DNA of 23,185 nucleotides from JBAXHO01 sp037138855 (GTDB lineage: Bacteria; Patescibacteriota; Dojkabacteria; B142; OLB20). The translations under genes and the position numbers were made by a program. The DNA lies in NCBI GenBank assembly GCA_037138855.1, contig JBAXHO010000028.1:1-23185 (forward strand). The letters are read 5' to 3'. How positions within the stretch are numbered: position 1 is the first letter of the stretch; every line of letters begins with the position of its first letter. The notes below the pieces were generated by a model. It did not search any database, was not told the origin of the DNA, and saw nothing but the letters and a program-made list of their open reading frames with translations. This document shows positions 15,135 through 22,911 of the stretch, one piece after another.

Positions 15135-17090
15135 ATGCCAAAAAAACAATTAGCGCTCAGTATCAGTTTGATTTTTCTTTTTCTATGTATTTTGTGTTTG
15201 ATTGCAACTGGTTTGATATATTGGTTTTTAAAACAACCTGGTTCTGCTACCGATACGATCAATAATCAGGAGTTTAAAATGCAACAATTTAAATCAGAAG
15301 CGGATTTTCAGAAATATCTTGCCACAAATTTGAATACTAATCTGAATAATTATGGCTTTGCCGGGGCTTCTCTTTTACCGGCACAAATGAACTTAAGTAA
15401 AACAATGGAAGCAACTTCTGGTAGTACACCAACTAGTGATACGACAGAGCGTTATTCTGATACCTATGTCCAGGTGGCCGGTGTGGATGAGCCAGATTCA
15501 GTTAAAACTGATGGCACTAATATTTTTGTGTCTAGTGAGCAATTTGTGAAATTAATGCAAACAACCAAGATTGGCATTAGTAACGATAGCTATTTGCAGA
15601 ATTTTCAGGGTGAAACTAATATTTTTTCAGCTTTGCCAGCAGAACGCTTAGCTCAGATTGCCAGTATCAATACCGCTGGGAATTTACTCCTTGCCGGTAA
15701 TACCTTATTGGTAGAAACTGGCAATAGTTTGCAGGCATATGATGTCAGTAAGGCTTCTTTACCCAAAGCTTCTTGGCAATTAGAGCTAGATCCCAGTACG
15801 TCAATTGTCGATGCCAGAAGAATAGCAGAATCACTTTATCTGATTGTACAGACCAATAATATTAATAGTAATTTTGCGAAATGTGCCATTCCTCTAGCAA
15901 AAAATCTGGAGATTCGTTGCACAGATCTTTATTATCCTACAGTTTCGAGTGAAAATATTGCGACGTATTCAGTTTTAAAGCTTAACTATCAGACCGGGGC
16001 TATCGAGGACAAACTTTCATTTTTGGGTGGTAGCGGTACGACGACAATTTATTTAAATTCAGAAAATCTTTTTATTGCTTATGGCATTTATCCAGATAAT
16101 ACCCAATTAACCTATGATTTTTTAACAAGTGGTAATGGTTTGTATCCAGCTGAAGTGGTAGCGCAAATTAAAAAAGTCAATGGTTATGATTTAAGCAAAG
16201 AAGCGAAATCCTTAGAATTCCAGACAATTTTGAATAATTATCAAAACACTTTGACTGCAGAAGCAAAAGAAATTTTATTGGAAAATACGACGACAGCAGC
16301 AACTCAGTTTTTTGATAATCATAAACGGGAATTTTCAGCAACCGGGATTGTCAAAGTAAAATTAGCCGGATTACAGCAAGTGGCTGTTGGTAAAGTACCA
16401 GGCAGTTTATTAAATCAATTTAGTTTGGATGAAAGTAATAATTATCTGAGAGTGGCGACTTCTTCAAGTAATTGGTTAGGTAACGGGGAAACTTTTAATG
16501 ATTTATATGTGCTCAATCAGGATCTAAAGCAGGTCGGTGCAATTCTCGATTATGGTCTGGGAGAAAAGATATTTGGGGTGCGCTTTATGGGTGATCAAGC
16601 TTATGTGGTTACCTTTAAACAAATTGATCCTTTTTATGTAATGGATTTATCAAATCCCAAAAATCCTCAGAAAGTTGGTGAACTAAAGATTCCTGGCTAT
16701 TCTTCCTTTTTACACCAAATTAATAAAAATCTGGTACTTGGTGTCGGACAGGAAGATAGCAAAGTAAAAGTAGCTCTTTATGATGTAAGCGATCCTGCCA
16801 GCCCGCGAGAATTGGATAAAGTGATCATTTCTGAATTTTGGACAGCAATCCAGCAAAGTCATCATGCATTTTTAATTGATCCTGAAAATCAGGTTTTTGT
16901 AATTCCTACAGGCAGTTCGGCATACATTTATTCCTATCAGGGAAATAAATTAACTTTGAAGAAACTGGTTCCGGAAATTAATGCTCAAAGATCGCTCTAT
17001 ATCAATAATTCAATATATATTATTGCCACAAATGAAATTAAAGTGGTGGATGAAAAGAGTTGGGAAATTGTGAAGCGGTTGAGTTTTTAG
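15135..17090 (+). CDS. Membrane-anchored secreted beta-propeller protein (PF09826-type)
   Basis: A 651-aa protein with an uncleaved N-terminal membrane anchor (hydrophobic segment about residues 7-33 after MPKKQ) and a large extracytoplasmic part. The segment at 107-127, YSDTYVQVAGVDEPDSVKTDG, closely follows the hallmark of the 'secreted protein with C-terminal beta-propeller' family (PF09826), usually YSxTNVQVxGVDEADxVKTDG. Repeated strands of the type FVSSEQ, YLIVQT, LFIAYG, AYVVTF, FVIPTG and YIIATN over the rest fit propeller blades. The biochemical function of this family is unknown; protein binding at the cell surface is a reasonable guess. The small LPQTG gene starts 20-45 bp downstream, so the two are likely co-transcribed. 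ATG at 15135 places the membrane segment correctly. Confidence 0.87.
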   Translation: MPKKQLALSISLIFLFLCILCLIATGLIYWFLKQPGSATDTINNQEFKMQQFKSEADFQKYLATNLNTNLNNYGFAGASLLPAQMNLSKTMEATSGSTPTSDTTERYSDTYVQVAGVDEPDSVKTDGTNIFVSSEQFVKLMQTTKIGISNDSYLQNFQGETNIFSALPAERLAQIASINTAGNLLLAGNTLLVETGNSLQAYDVSKASLPKASWQLELDPSTSIVDARRIAESLYLIVQTNNINSNFAKCAIPLAKNLEIRCTDLYYPTVSSENIATYSVLKLNYQTGAIEDKLSFLGGSGTTTIYLNSENLFIAYGIYPDNTQLTYDFLTSGNGLYPAEVVAQIKKVNGYDLSKEAKSLEFQTILNNYQNTLTAEAKEILLENTTTAATQFFDNHKREFSATGIVKVKLAGLQQVAVGKVPGSLLNQFSLDESNNYLRVATSSSNWLGNGETFNDLYVLNQDLKQVGAILDYGLGEKIFGVRFMGDQAYVVTFKQIDPFYVMDLSNPKNPQKVGELKIPGYSSFLHQINKNLVLGVGQEDSKVKVALYDVSDPASPRELDKVIISEFWTAIQQSHHAFLIDPENQVFVIPTGSSAYIYSYQGNKLTLKKLVPEINAQRSLYINNSIYIIATNEIKVVDEKSWEIVKRLSF

Positions 17091-17134
17091 GGAAAAGAAA
17101 CTGAGGAATTTTGCATTTAAAAAATTATAGAATT

Positions 17135-17800
17135 ATGTCTTGGGGTTTTAGTAAAATTCGTTTGTTTGGTTTTGTGATTTTATCGGTCATGGTAGTTTTG
17201 GCAGGTGCATTTATTGCCAAAAGTGCTTTGACATTAGTTTCTGAATATAATTCCCGGCCGGAGACACTTGGTACTACTGATACTGCTGTTTTGGTGGTAA
17301 ATCAATTTTGCGGTAATAATCATCTTGATATCGGCGAACATTGTGATGGCTCAGCTCTAGCTGGTAAGACTTGTTGGGATTTTGGTTTTCCTGCTGGCAA
17401 TCTCAGTTGTCATGCTGATTGTACTTTTAATTATAGCAATTGTTATGCAATTGCTCCGAGTCTGACGCCAACATTGTCGGCTACTATTATTTATACTAGT
17501 CTTATTCCCTCTCCTACTTCAGTTACTGATATTCTTTATTTACCTACCGAAGCAGTCACTAGTATTCGACCAACAGCATCTCTGATAGTAAAGAAAACGC
17601 CCTTTCCTTCTGGAAAATTACCATTACCACAAACGGGAGAAGCAGAATCATTATCTTTTTCTGATTGGTTAATGACTCCTGCTGCTGCTTATTGTGGTTT
17701 GTCAATTTCAGGATTTTCGCTAACATTGGGAGGAATTATATTTTGGCGGAGGAAACGGCATGCGGTGTCCGGTGATCGGAATTCGGATGATACAATGTAG
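17135..17800 (+). CDS. Small Cys-rich surface protein with LPQTG sortase signal
   Basis: A 221-aa protein (counted from ATG 17135) with a classic Gram-positive surface-protein plan. Residues about 9-36 are a signal peptide or N-anchor. Residues 59-103 form a compact six-cysteine module (Cys 59, 70, 80, 92, 96, 103) of the form CGNxxLDxGExCDG...C...LxCxxxC...C, resembling the Cys-rich modules common in myxobacterial secreted proteins. A Thr/Ser/Pro stalk (about 108-160) leads to LPQTGE (164-169), a hydrophobic segment (about 182-204) and a basic RRKRH tail. A sortase would be expected to cleave at LPQT-G, but none is encoded here. A TTG in frame at 17111 would add 8 residues; GAGGAA lies only 2 nt before it, so I prefer the ATG. 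The function is unknown. The dispersed repeat abuts its stop codon. Confidence 0.8.
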   Translation: MSWGFSKIRLFGFVILSVMVVLAGAFIAKSALTLVSEYNSRPETLGTTDTAVLVVNQFCGNNHLDIGEHCDGSALAGKTCWDFGFPAGNLSCHADCTFNYSNCYAIAPSLTPTLSATIIYTSLIPSPTSVTDILYLPTEAVTSIRPTASLIVKKTPFPSGKLPLPQTGEAESLSFSDWLMTPAAAYCGLSISGFSLTLGGIIFWRRKRHAVSGDRNSDDTM

Positions 17801-17905
17801 TATATCGGTAGATTCCGGACAGCAAGATTTTCTAAGCTTAGGCTAAGAAAATCTAACTTCCGGAATGACATGTTGGCAACTTGACATTAGTAGTATTTCG
17901 TTTTA
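17801..17905 (-). repeat. Dispersed hairpin element, copy 2
   Basis: Inverted relative to copy 1 at 2701-2823, with both ends conserved (38/42 and 20/22). An outer inverted repeat ATTCCGGA (17812-17819) / TCCGGAAT (17859-17866) encloses a different inner hairpin: 9-bp arms 17825-17833 and 17846-17854, an AGC/GCT extension and loop TTAG. It starts directly after the stop codon of the LPQTG gene. A TTGACA box (17881-17886) in the conserved end points to the ABC operon, 17 nt before a weak TAATTT. Confidence 0.85.
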
Positions 17906-17911
17906 ATTTTT

Positions 17912-17966
<55 letters not shown>

Positions 17967-17978
17967 ATTAATTTTTCC

Positions 17979-18008
17979 TTGCCAATTTTGATGTTGATGC
18001 GGTATATT
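17979..18008 (+). promoter_or_regulatory. Sigma70-type promoter of the ABC operon
   Basis: TTGCCA (17979-17984, 5/6) and TATATT (18003-18008, 5/6) are separated by 18 nt. Transcription would start near 18015, downstream of the in-frame TTG at 18014. This supports the ATG at 18044 as the translation start. Confidence 0.65.
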
Positions 18009-18043
18009 AATCTTTGGGCTTACCTGAAATTACAAATAATACG

Positions 18044-18961
18044 ATGATTACCGTCAAAAACATTTCTAAACAATTCTCTGAAACTCCTGCACTTGATGAG
18101 GTTTCCTTTTCAGTCAATACTGGCGAAATCGCTGGTTTTCTTGGGCCGAATGGTGCTGGTAAAACTACGACGATGCGGATCATGACTGGGTTTCTTGAGG
18201 CTGATGCTGGCGAAGTACTTTATGAAGATAAAGCGCTGCACAGTGATTTTGTGAATATTATTAAACAGGTCGGCTATTTACCGGAGAATAATCCTTTATA
18301 TGGTGAAATGCGCGTTGATGAATTTCTCTTATTTGCTGCAAAATTAAAAGGCAATGTCCGGATTGATAGTTTACAAAAAATTGTCAAAGCTACTGGACTA
18401 ACAGAGCGTTTAAATGAAAATATTGCCAATCTTTCCAAAGGATATCGACAGCGGGTGGGACTCGCCAAAGCCTTAATTGGTGATGTCCGCTACTTGATTT
18501 TAGATGAACCAACCACTGGGCTTGATCCAATTCAAAAAGAAGAAATTATTAGTTTGATAAAAAAAATTGCTAAAAATAAGACAATTTTGTTTAGTTCCCA
18601 TATTTTAAGTGAAGTTTCAGATATTGCCGATAAAGTAGTCATTATTAATAAAGGTAAAATTGCTGCTTCTGGTACTGGTAAAGACTTGATGTCAAAGCAT
18701 TTGAAGCACGCTATTGTCAAAGTAAAGACAAATGCTCCTTTGAAAGAAATGAAAATCCAGTTGCAAAAAAACAAGAATATTTCAGAGCTTGAAAGTAATA
18801 ATAATGGCAAGGGATTTAATTTAATATCTGTCAGTTGTGTAGATCCGGAATTAGCTTCTCGGGAAATTTTTCGTACCGTTGTCAAAAATAAATGGGAGCT
18901 GACTGAACTTTATACAGAAAAACAAAGTATGGAATCTTTATTTAAGGAAATTACTAAATGA
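18044..18961 (+). CDS. ABC transporter ATP-binding protein (GldA-like)
   Basis: The 305-aa ATPase subunit of an ABC-2 exporter-type system; it binds and hydrolyses ATP on the cytoplasmic face to drive the permease encoded next. Visible are Walker A GPNGAGKT (34-41), the Q-loop around KQVGYLPEN (74-82), the signature LSKGYRQR (130-137), Walker B LILDEP (151-156), the D-loop GLDP and the H-loop His186 (SSHILSE). An additional C-terminal domain of about 85 residues is typical of the GldA/CcmA/NatA-like group. The in-frame TTG at 18014 would add 10 residues, but it lies at the predicted transcription start, so ATG 18044 is chosen. The stop codon overlaps the permease start by 4 nt (ATGA), showing translational coupling. 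The transported substrate is unknown; gliding motility should not be inferred from the name. Confidence 0.92.
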   Translation: MITVKNISKQFSETPALDEVSFSVNTGEIAGFLGPNGAGKTTTMRIMTGFLEADAGEVLYEDKALHSDFVNIIKQVGYLPENNPLYGEMRVDEFLLFAAKLKGNVRIDSLQKIVKATGLTERLNENIANLSKGYRQRVGLAKALIGDVRYLILDEPTTGLDPIQKEEIISLIKKIAKNKTILFSSHILSEVSDIADKVVIINKGKIAASGTGKDLMSKHLKHAIVKVKTNAPLKEMKIQLQKNKNISELESNNNGKGFNLISVSCVDPELASREIFRTVVKNKWELTELYTEKQSMESLFKEITK

Positions 18962-19701
18962 AAAACTATCAAGCTAATGCAAGAAATATTTTGATTCTGA
19001 TGCTCAAGGAGTTGAAGGATGCCTTTACTTCACCGGTGGCTTACATTGTAATCAGTTTTTTTACAATTGTAGTGGGTATCGCTTTTGCCAAAGATATTTT
19101 TGTCACTTCACAAGCAGATATGCGCAGTGTTTTTAATACTGCTTCTTTGGTTTTAGTAATTGTAGTGCCAGCAATCACGATGCGCAGCTTCGCCGAGGAA
19201 CGCCAAAGTGGTACTTACGAAATTCTTTCTACTTTACCTTTATCTAGCTTACAAATTCTTTTAGCCAAATTTTTTGCTAATTTATTCTTATGTCTAGTTA
19301 TTATCTTGGCTACATTACCAATCCCAATTATCTTAAATGTGATTGGACAACCAAATAATGGTTTGATAGTGGCCGGATATTTAGGATTATTTATTTTATC
19401 AGCCAGTTATGTCGCTCTAGGACAATTTATTTCCATCAATAGTACCAGTCAGGTAGCAGCATTTCTGCTTACAGTGACTTTGATCGCGATACTTTACGTC
19501 ATTGGGATGGATGCCTTTTTACAACTGTTGCCTCAGGGAATGCGTAGTTTCTTTAATGCTTTGTCGTTGAAATCACATTTTGATGGGATCGCTAAAGGAG
19601 TCATTGATACCCGTGATATTCTTTATTATTTTTCAATTCTTCTTTTAATGTTTTATTTCACTTTTAAAAGTATTTTACGGATTAAGAAAAAAGGGTTATG
19701 A
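18958..19701 (+). CDS. ABC-2 type permease (GldF-like)
   Basis: A 247-aa membrane subunit with about six hydrophobic segments (roughly 26-45, 58-78, 105-130, 138-156, 165-185, 220-240). The EERQSGTYEILSTLP segment (80-94) is the cytoplasmic coupling element characteristic of ABC-2 permeases related to GldF and NosY. It overlaps the upstream ATPase gene by 4 nt and the downstream auxiliary gene by 4 nt (ATGA both times), so the three proteins are almost certainly one complex. An AAGGAA stretch 9 nt before the ATG can serve as Shine-Dalgarno sequence, in contrast to the operon's first gene. The substrate is not evident. Confidence 0.92.
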   Translation: MKNYQANARNILILMLKELKDAFTSPVAYIVISFFTIVVGIAFAKDIFVTSQADMRSVFNTASLVLVIVVPAITMRSFAEERQSGTYEILSTLPLSSLQILLAKFFANLFLCLVIILATLPIPIILNVIGQPNNGLIVAGYLGLFILSASYVALGQFISINSTSQVAAFLLTVTLIAILYVIGMDAFLQLLPQGMRSFFNALSLKSHFDGIAKGVIDTRDILYYFSILLLMFYFTFKSILRIKKKGL

Positions 19702-21326
19702 AATTTAAATTAAAAAAACCAACTCTGCCTAAAGTTACTTTCGTTAATTCTGTTAATAAGGCGAAAAGTATTTCCTGGAAATTATCCTCATTTACATTAG
19801 TGAGAATTTTAGTTTTGATCTTGGTATTATTTGGAATCAATATTTTATCCCAAAGGTTTTTTTATCGGATTGATCTGACTGAGAATAAAAGTTATAGTTT
19901 GGATAAAGAGACGAAATCCTTACTCGGTAAATTGGATGATAAAGTAAAACTTGATGTATATATGTCCAGCAATATGCCTAGTGAATTTCTTCCGATCAGA
20001 CAGAATATTGTTGATTTGTTAAATGAGTATGACCGTTTTGGTAAAGGAAAAATTACTCTGGATATCAAAGATCCCAATAAAGATAGTTTTAAAACTGATG
20101 CAGCAGCAGCAGGACTATATGAAAAACCTTTTCTTTCCAGAACTGCTGATAAAACTGAAGTTGCTCAAGGTTATTTTGGTATTGCTTTGACTTACAAAGA
20201 AACGAAGGATGCGATCGTTTTTATTAATGAAAATACTATTGAATATGATTTAACTTCGAAGATCAATAAACTTGTTAACACTGATTTACCGACAGTGGGA
20301 TTTTTGACTGGTCATAGTGAAAAATCCCTGGATACTGATATTACTCAAATTGGCGGTTATTTAAAAACACAATATAAAGTAGTCAGTGTCGATTTTTCTG
20401 CCGGTCAGCCACTTGATGCCAGTACCGTTAAAGCATTAGTAATTGTTGATCCGCAAACAGAATTTTCGGATCGTGATCTTTTCGAACTGGATCAGTATTT
20501 GATGCAGGGTGGTAAAGTTTTGGTACTGGGTGAAAGCTATACCAATAATCTTACTAGTTATACTCTTACTAAAAACGTCACTACCAAGTTAAATACTTTT
20601 TTACAACGTTATGGCTTAGAGGAAACTGCCAATGTTCTGATGGATGAGTCATTTACACCTGTCAATGGTATGATCACATATCCATATTGGGTATTAGCCC
20701 AAACTGATAATATCAATCATCAGATTCCTGTACTAGCAGATTTGACTGCTGCGACTTTCTTCTGGACTAGCTCCGTGCGCGAATTTGAGTTGGGCAGTAA
20801 TCAAAAGTTTACTAAATTAATTCAAACTACGAATTATGCCTGGGATTTATCTGACGATACAGTCAATATTTATCCCCAGAACTTCACTGTTTCCAAGGAT
20901 CGTAAACAATACACCATTGCCGGTATGGTAGATGGCAGTTTTACAAGTTTCTATCAAGGTAAGGATATTCCCGCCTTGAAAACTCCAAGTGAAGATAAGC
21001 GTCCCAAAGATTTTCCACGTTATGATCAGTCAGATAAAGCAAAAATTATTCTGGTTGGTGATAGTGATTTCATTACTGATAGTTTTTATACTGGTAATGA
21101 ACAGAATCCAGTTCTTTTTATTAATCTGATCGATTGGTTATCCGGTAATGATGCCCTACTTGGTCTGCGCAGCAAAAGTATCGTCACCAGACCGATTACT
21201 CCCCAATCCAGTGCAGCCAAGCTTGCGATCCGGGCAGTAGTGACCGCCTTGGTACCACTATCAGTTATTGCGATCGGTTTCGGATACAATCTTTATCGCA
21301 GAAAGAAAGTATCAAGTATCAAGTAG
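19698..21326 (+). CDS. GldG-like ABC system auxiliary membrane protein
   Basis: A 542-aa protein of the GldG / ABC_transp_aux type (PF09822), found with GldA/GldF-like pairs. An N-terminal helix (about 33-51) precedes the family hallmark YRIDLTENKSYSL (56-68). A large extracytoplasmic Rossmann-like region follows, with VGFLTGHSEKSL (about 199-210), ALVIVDPQTEFSDRDL, GGKVLVLGES and KIILVGDSDFI segments, and a C-terminal helix (about 510-532) with a basic tail. The role of the family is poorly defined beyond its association with the transporter. The last residues (VSSIK) and the TAG stop are encoded by a heptamer array, AAGTATC-AAGTATC-AAGTAGC, so the C-terminal tail seems to have been reshaped by repeat DNA. 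ATGA overlap with the permease fixes the start. Confidence 0.88.
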   Translation: MKFKLKKPTLPKVTFVNSVNKAKSISWKLSSFTLVRILVLILVLFGINILSQRFFYRIDLTENKSYSLDKETKSLLGKLDDKVKLDVYMSSNMPSEFLPIRQNIVDLLNEYDRFGKGKITLDIKDPNKDSFKTDAAAAGLYEKPFLSRTADKTEVAQGYFGIALTYKETKDAIVFINENTIEYDLTSKINKLVNTDLPTVGFLTGHSEKSLDTDITQIGGYLKTQYKVVSVDFSAGQPLDASTVKALVIVDPQTEFSDRDLFELDQYLMQGGKVLVLGESYTNNLTSYTLTKNVTTKLNTFLQRYGLEETANVLMDESFTPVNGMITYPYWVLAQTDNINHQIPVLADLTAATFFWTSSVREFELGSNQKFTKLIQTTNYAWDLSDDTVNIYPQNFTVSKDRKQYTIAGMVDGSFTSFYQGKDIPALKTPSEDKRPKDFPRYDQSDKAKIILVGDSDFITDSFYTGNEQNPVLFINLIDWLSGNDALLGLRSKSIVTRPITPQSSAAKLAIRAVVTALVPLSVIAIGFGYNLYRRKKVSSIK

Positions 21327-21366
21327 CAGGTAAAAAAGTAAAAAATATCTAGTAGCTGGTATCTAG
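21307..21366. repeat. Composite heptamer array overlapping the GldG-like gene's 3' end
   Basis: AAGTATC, AAGTATC, AAGTAGC (21307-21327) are followed, after 18 bp of A-rich DNA, by TATCTAG, TAGCTGG, TATCTAG (21346-21366). Order and orientation match the block at 2629-2683. The stop codon of the GldG-like gene lies in the third heptamer. Confidence 0.85.
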
Positions 21367-21373
21367 TAAAAAA

Positions 21374-21387
21374 TTATGAATTATGAA
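21374..21387. repeat. Two copies of heptamer TTATGAA
   Basis: Same unit and copy number as at 6749-6762. It is followed at 21388-21400 by TTATAGATACTAA, which contains another GATACTA. Confidence 0.5.
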
Positions 21388-21408
21388 TTATAGATACTAA
21401 TTACAAAG

Positions 21409-21438
21409 TTGCAATTGGTAATATTCTATTTTTATAAT
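21409..21438 (+). promoter_or_regulatory. Candidate promoter of the HtrA-like protease gene
   Basis: TTGCAA (21409-21414, 4/6) and a perfect TATAAT (21433-21438) are separated by 18 nt. Transcription would start close to 21445, at the first octamer of the tandem array, so the array would form most of a leader of about 150 nt. The long leader makes this less certain. Confidence 0.5.
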
Positions 21439-21442
21439 TCTT

Positions 21443-21498
21443 CTAGATTCCTAGATTCCTAGATTCCTAGATTCCTAGATTCCTAGATTCCTAGATTC
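21443..21498. repeat. Octamer tandem array CTAGATTC, 7 copies
   Basis: Seven exact copies, followed by the start of an eighth. The unit equals the reverse complement of GAATCTAG in the folC leader (14933-14964); in both places the gene-sense strand reads CTAGATTC. Confidence 0.97.
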
Positions 21499-21500
21499 CT

Positions 21501-21535
21501 AACTCTTAACTTCTAACTTTTAACTTTTAACTTTT
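21501..21535. repeat. Heptamer array AACTTTT, 5 copies (two variant)
   Basis: AACTCTT and AACTTCT are followed by three exact AACTTTT units. It directly follows the CTAGATTC array, so unrelated repeat units are placed end to end in one leader. Confidence 0.9.
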
Positions 21536-21598
21536 TTCTCGTAATTTCGCTTCTCTTCATCACGTTATAACTTAGTTCTACTTTTTACTATTCCCAAA

Positions 21599-22831
21599 AT
21601 GAACAATCAGGAACAGGTGCAAAAAATTGAAGCAATTGTCAATAAAAAGCCCAAACGAGGTAAGTTAAAAATTTTTCTATTTTTATTATTGCTAGTATTT
21701 ATTTGTTGTTTTCTGGTTAGTTTAACTGGTGCTTTCTTATGGTATGGTGGACATGCGCAAGGTGTATTGTGTAAAACTGTCAAAGCTGATTCGACAATTT
21801 GGAATAAATTAAATTGTAAAAATGCTGATGTCCAAACTTCCACTCAAGGTGAGGGGAATTATCAATATAATATTCTTGATAATAAAGGAGAAATTGTCGT
21901 CAGTGATACTGAAAAAGTTGTCGTGAATGTAGTAGATCAGGCTAGTCCTGCTGTAGTTGGCATTGGCATCAAAGGTAATTCGACAGCGGCTGATCAAATT
22001 ATCGGTTCCGGGTTTGTGATTACTGCGAACGGTCTCATTATTACCAATCAGCATGTGGTTTCCAATATGGTCGATGCCAATTATTATGTCGCTATTCCTA
22101 ATGTTAAAGAAACTATTCCTGTAGAAAAAATCTACCGGGATGAAGTTAATGACATTGCAATTGTGAAAATTAATAAAGATAAATTAGCGACTGTACCGCT
22201 AGGTGATTCAGATAATTTGAAAGTGGGCCAAACTGTCATTGCCATTGGTAATCCGCTAGGCGATTTGTCTAGTACTGTAACAGTCGGTAGCATTAGTGGT
22301 CTAAATCGTGATGTCAACGTCGGTGTCGATTATGCTTTTAGTACCCGGACTTTTTCCGATGTAATTCAGACTGATGCCGCGATTAATCCCGGTAATTCTG
22401 GCGGACCATTACTTAATTCCCGTGGTGAAGTAATTGGCATCAATTTTGCGACTATTTCCGGAGCAGAAAACCTTTCTTTTGCTCTACCCATCAATCGTGT
22501 CAAAAGTAGAATTGCTGAATTAAATAAATATGGCGATTTCAGAATTCCATTTATGGGTATTGAGTATAATCGCAGATTAGTTTTCTTCAATAATGAATCG
22601 ACAATTGGTGATCAAATTACCAAGGTAATCGCAGCCTCACCCGCCGAAAAAGCTGGACTAAGAGTGGGCGATATCGTCATCCAATTCAATGACAAATCTC
22701 TGCAGGACTATGCCCTCCTCGATCTGATCCAGAAGTCCAATATTGGTGATACTGTCTCGCTCGCAATTCTCAGAAATGGTGAGAATCAAACGATCAAAGT
22801 GACAATTGGGGCGAGGAGTGATTATAAGTAG
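21599..22831 (+). CDS. HtrA/DegP-like trypsin-type serine protease with PDZ domain
   Basis: A 410-aa membrane-anchored extracytoplasmic protease, presumably for quality control of exported or surface proteins. A basic N-terminus precedes one membrane segment (about 24-49). Cys58 and Cys73 lie just outside the membrane. The S1C protease domain (about 105-300) has the full triad: His152 in TNQHVV, Asp185 in NDIAIV and Ser267 in GNSGGP. One PDZ domain (about 312-403) includes SPAEKAGLRVGD. The single PDZ and N-terminal anchor match the short HtrA type of Gram-positive and CPR bacteria rather than periplasmic DegP with two PDZ domains. ATG at 21599 is the first in frame; no Shine-Dalgarno sequence is visible. 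It lies after the ABC operon but behind a 272-bp repeat-rich gap with its own promoter candidate. Confidence 0.94.
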   Translation: MNNQEQVQKIEAIVNKKPKRGKLKIFLFLLLLVFICCFLVSLTGAFLWYGGHAQGVLCKTVKADSTIWNKLNCKNADVQTSTQGEGNYQYNILDNKGEIVVSDTEKVVVNVVDQASPAVVGIGIKGNSTAADQIIGSGFVITANGLIITNQHVVSNMVDANYYVAIPNVKETIPVEKIYRDEVNDIAIVKINKDKLATVPLGDSDNLKVGQTVIAIGNPLGDLSSTVTVGSISGLNRDVNVGVDYAFSTRTFSDVIQTDAAINPGNSGGPLLNSRGEVIGINFATISGAENLSFALPINRVKSRIAELNKYGDFRIPFMGIEYNRRLVFFNNESTIGDQITKVIAASPAEKAGLRVGDIVIQFNDKSLQDYALLDLIQKSNIGDTVSLAILRNGENQTIKVTIGARSDYK

Positions 22832-22861
22832 AGGGGGATATACTTTTTAAATAATAGTTTG

Positions 22862-22890
22862 TTGAAAAATAATGCTTAACATGTTAATAT
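22862..22890 (+). promoter_or_regulatory. Extended -10 promoter of the 82-aa gene
   Basis: TTGAAA (22862-22867) and TAATAT (22885-22890) are 17 nt apart, with TG one base before the -10 box (extended -10). The start codon at 22912 would be only about 15 nt from the transcript start. Confidence 0.6.
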
Positions 22891-22911
22891 TGCCCTATAG
22901 TTATATAATTA

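Noticed and set aside
18014..18043. TTG at 18014 as start of the ABC ATPase gene
   Set aside because: It adds 10 residues not typical of the family and coincides with the predicted transcription start; ATG 18044 gives the usual MITVKNISK N-terminus.
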